A stretch of DNA of 64,000 nucleotides from Sialis fuliginosa (lineage: Eukaryota > Arthropoda > Insecta > Megaloptera > Sialidae): the NCBI GenBank assembly GCA_961205875.1, contig OY540812.1:34047098-34111097 (forward strand). Direction: 5' to 3'. Below the pieces are notes generated by a model that did no database searches, was not told the origin of the DNA, and was given only the letters and a program-made list of their open reading frames with translations. This document shows, in pieces, positions 60,401 to 64,000 of this stretch; position 1 is the stretch's first letter; each line of letters starts with the position of its first letter. Both the position numbers and the translations under genes were made by a program.

Positions 60401-63400
60401 TAAAGATAAATTTAAACATAAATTTAAACATAAATTTAAACATAAATTTAAACCTAAATTTAAACATAAATTTAAACATAAATTAAAACATAAACTTAAA
60501 CATAAATTTAAACATAAATTTAAACAAAAATTTAAACATAAATTTGAACATAAATTTAAACATAAACTTAAACATAAATTAAAACATAAACTTAAACATA
60601 AATTTAAACATAAATTTAAACATAAATTTAAACCTTAATTTAAACAAAAATTTAAACATAAATTTGAACATAAATTTAAACATAAGCTTAAACATAAATT
60701 AAAACATAAACTTAAACATAAATTTAAACATAAAATTAAACATAAATTTAAATATATAAACTTAAACATAAATTCAAACATAAATTTAAACATAAATTTA
60801 AACATAAATTTAAACATAAATTTAAACATAAATTTAAACCTTAATTTAAACATAATCTTAAACATAAATTTAAATATAAACTTAAACATAAATTTAAACA
60901 TAAATTTATACATAAATTTAAACATAAATTTAAACGCAAATTTAAACATAAATTTAAACATAAAATTAAACATAAACTTAAACATAAATTTAAACATAAA
61001 TTTAAACATAAATTTAAACATAAATTTAAACATAAATTTAAACATAAATTTAAATATAGATTTAAACTTAAATTTAAACATAAATTAAAACATAAATTTA
61101 AACTTAAATTTAAACATAAATTTACACATAATTTGAACATAAATTTAAACATAAACTTAAACATAAATTTAAATATAAACATAAACATAAATTCAAACAT
61201 AAATTTAAACATAAATTTAAACATAAACTTAAATATAAATTTAAACATAAATTTAAACTTAAATTTAGACATAAATTTAAACATAAATTTAAACATAAAT
61301 TTAAACATAAAATTGAACATAAATTTAAACATAAACTTATACATAAATTAAAACATAAACTTAAACATAAATTTAAACATAAATTTAAACATAAATTTAA
61401 ACATAAATTTAAACATAAATTTAAACATAAATTTAAACATAAATTTAAACATAAATTTAAATTTAAATTTAAACATAAATTTAAACATAAATTTAAACAT
61501 AAATTTAATCATAAATTAAAACATAAATTAAAACATAAATTTAAACTTAAATTTAAACATAAATTTAAACATAAATTTGAACATAAATTTAAACATAAAC
61601 TTTAACATAAATTTAAATATAAACTTATACATTAATTCAAACATAAATTTAAACATATATTTAAACATAAATTTAAACATAAATTTAAACATAAATTTGA
61701 ACATAAATTTAAACATAAATTTAAATTTAAATTTAAACATAAATTTAAACATAAATTTAAACATAAATTTAATCATAAATTATAACATAAATTAAAACAT
61801 AAATTTAAACTTAAATTTAAACATAAATTAAAACATAAACTTAAACATACATTTAAACATAAATTTAAACAAAAATTTGAACATAAATTTAAACATAAAC
61901 TTAAACATAAATTAAAACATAAACTTAAACATAAATTTAAACATAAATTTAAACATAAATTTAAAAATAAATTTAAACATAAACTTAAACATAAATTAAA
62001 ACATAAACTTAATCATAAATTTAAACATAAATTTAAACATAAATTTAAACATAAATTTAAACATAAATTTAAACTTAAATTTAAACATAAATTTAAACAT
62101 AAATTTAAACATAAACTTAAACATAAATTTAAATATAAACTTAAACATGAATTCAAACATAAATTTAAACATAAATTTAAACATAAATTTAAACATAAAT
62201 TTAAACATAAATTTAAACCTTAAATTAAACATAAATTTAAACATAAATTAAAACATAAACTTAAACATAAATTTAAACATAATTTTAAACATAAATTTAA
62301 ACATAAATTTGAACATAAATTTAAACATAAACTTAAACAAAATTAAAACATAAACTTAAAGATAAATTTAAACATAAATTTAAACATAAATTTAAACCTA
62401 AATTTAAACATAAATTTAAACATAAATTAAAACATAAACTTAAACATAAATTTAAACTTAAATTTAAACAAAAATTTAAACATAAATTTGAACATAAATT
62501 TAAACATAAACTTAAACATAAATTAAAACATAAACTTGAACATAAATTTAAACATAAATTTAAACATAAATTAAAACATAAATATAAACATAAAATTAAA
62601 CATAAATTTAAACCTTAATTTAAACATAAATTTAAACATAAATTTAAACATAAATTTAAACATAAACTTAAACATAAATTTAAATATATAAACTTAAACA
62701 TAAATTCAAACATAAATTTAAACATAAATTTAAACATAAATTTAAACATAAATTTAAACATAAATTTAAACCTTAATTTAAACATCATCTTAAACATAAA
62801 TTTAAATATAAACTTAAACATAAATTTAAACATAAATTTATACATAAATTTAAACATAAATTTAAACGCAAATTTAAACATAAATTTAAACATAAAATTA
62901 AACATAAACTTAAACATAAATTTAAACATAAATTTAAACATAAATTTAAACATCAATTTAAACATAAATTTAAATTTAAATTTAAACATAAATTTAAACA
63001 AAAATTTAAACATAAATTTAAACATAAATTTAAACATAAATTTAAACTTAAATTTAAACATAAATTTAAACATAAATTTGAACATAAATTTAAACATAAA
63101 CTTTAACATAAATTTAAATATAAACTTATACATTAATTCAAACATAAATTTAAACATATATTTAAACATAAATTTAAACATAAATTTAAACATAAATTTG
63201 AACATAAATTTAAACATAAATTTAAATTTAAATTTAAACATAAATTTAAACATAAATTTAAACATAAATTTAATCATAAATTAAAACATAAATTAAAACA
63301 TAAATTTAAACTTAAATTTAAACATAAATTAAAACATAAACTTAAACATACATTTAAACATAAATTTAAACAAAAATTTGAACATAAATTTAAACATAAA

Positions 63401-64000
63401 CTTAAACATAAATTAAAACATAAACTTAAACATAAATTTAAACATAAATTTAAACATAAATTTAAACATATATTTAAACATAAACTTAAACATAAATTAA
63501 AACATAAACTTAATCATAAATTTAAACATAAATTTAAACATAAATTTAAACATAAATTTAAACATAAATTTAAAATTAATTTTAAACATAAATTTAAACA
63601 TAAATTTAAACATAAACTTAAACATAAATTTAAATATAAACTTAAACATGAATTCAAACATAAATTTAAACATAAATTTAAACATAAATTTAAACATAAA
63701 TTTAAACATAAATTTAAACCTTAATTTAAACATAAATTTAAACATAAATTAAAACATAAACTTAAACATAAATTTAAACATAATTTTAAACATAAATTTA
63801 AACATAAATTTGAACATAAATTTAAACATAAACTTAAACAAAATTAAAACATAAACTTAAAGATAAATTTAAACATAAATTTAAACATAAATTTAAACAT
63901 AAATTTAAACCTAAATTTAAACATAAATTTAAACATAAATTAAAACATAAACTTAAACATAAATTTAAACATAAATTTAAACAAAAATTTAAACATAAAT
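57445..64000 (-). repeat. R-type 12-mer satellite block 6
   Basis: AAATTTAAACAT-type array, cut by the window end. Its start matches 21961-22500. It contains two tandem copies of a 3457-bp unit (see separate entry). Confidence 0.95.
57590..64000 (-). repeat. Tandem 3457-bp higher-order unit
   Basis: Equivalent landmarks recur exactly 3457 bp apart: 57676 and 61133, 58071 and 61528, 58539 and 61996, 59158 and 62615, 60040 and 63497. The copies differ at only a few bases (for example AAACATAATC at 59327 against AAACATCATC at 62784). The second copy is incomplete. Confidence 0.88.

Noticed and set aside
1-64000. Polarity switches as simple fold-back read artefacts
   Set aside because: The switches at spacers contain non-palindromic sequence between the arms, and junctions recur with lineage-specific variants. 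Artefact at individual palindromes cannot be wholly excluded without reads.

Overview
This window is eukaryotic, very AT-rich heterochromatin-like DNA, probably from an arthropod and most likely an insect. The clues are two Ty3/Gypsy-type LTR retrotransposons, TCA-type initiators about 30 bp downstream of TATA boxes in their LTRs, and the absence of any bacterial gene organisation. The species cannot be named from the sequence. I found no host protein gene, tRNA or rRNA.

About 54 kb of the 64 kb is one satellite system built at several levels: (i) a hexamer, TTTATG (CATAAA on the other strand); (ii) two 12-mer families that look like diverged hexamer pairs, 'L' (AAACTTAATCAT and AAACTTAAACAT) and 'R' (AAATTTAAACAT); (iii) modules in which a CATAAA arm, a complex-sequence spacer and a TTTATG arm follow one another; (iv) higher-order repeats of 1.6 to 5.7 kb; and (v) a super-repeat of roughly 35 kb. 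Strand polarity alternates strictly. Eleven spacers mark CATAAA-to-TTTATG switches and eleven short junction palindromes mark the return switches. Six spacers (class A, 265 bp, + orientation) lie in the L domains. Five (class B, 318 bp, - orientation, with about 52 extra bp) lie in or at the edge of the R domain.

Layout: 1-21950 is an L domain carrying spacers A1-A4 and both retrotransposons. 21950-47912 is an R domain with B1-B4, ending at B5, which is the R-to-L border. 48231-57433 is a second L domain with A5 and A6 and no retrotransposon. 57434-64000 is a second R domain, cut by the window end. The second L domain matches the first and supplies apparent empty sites for both insertions.

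Element 1 (6204-12662, - strand) is a Ty3/Gypsy element. It keeps a 2198-bp 5' LTR, an initiator-tRNA-Met primer site, gag, and a broken pol: one in-frame stop and one frameshift in the reverse transcriptase region, and a 3' end truncated in or after integrase and fused to the hexamer array. Element 2 (17108-20821, + strand) has two nearly identical LTRs of about 1.52 kb, a tRNA-Lys-type primer site, a polypurine tract and a 4-bp TATG target duplication, but only a 0.67-kb interior with an integrase remnant. Its GC-rich LTR carries nested minisatellites and a 237-codon open frame between its own promoter and poly(A) signal.

The long dipeptide-repeat reading frames (Met-Phe, Cys-Leu, Tyr-Val, Asn-Ile and similar) follow from repeat periods divisible by three and are not treated as genes.
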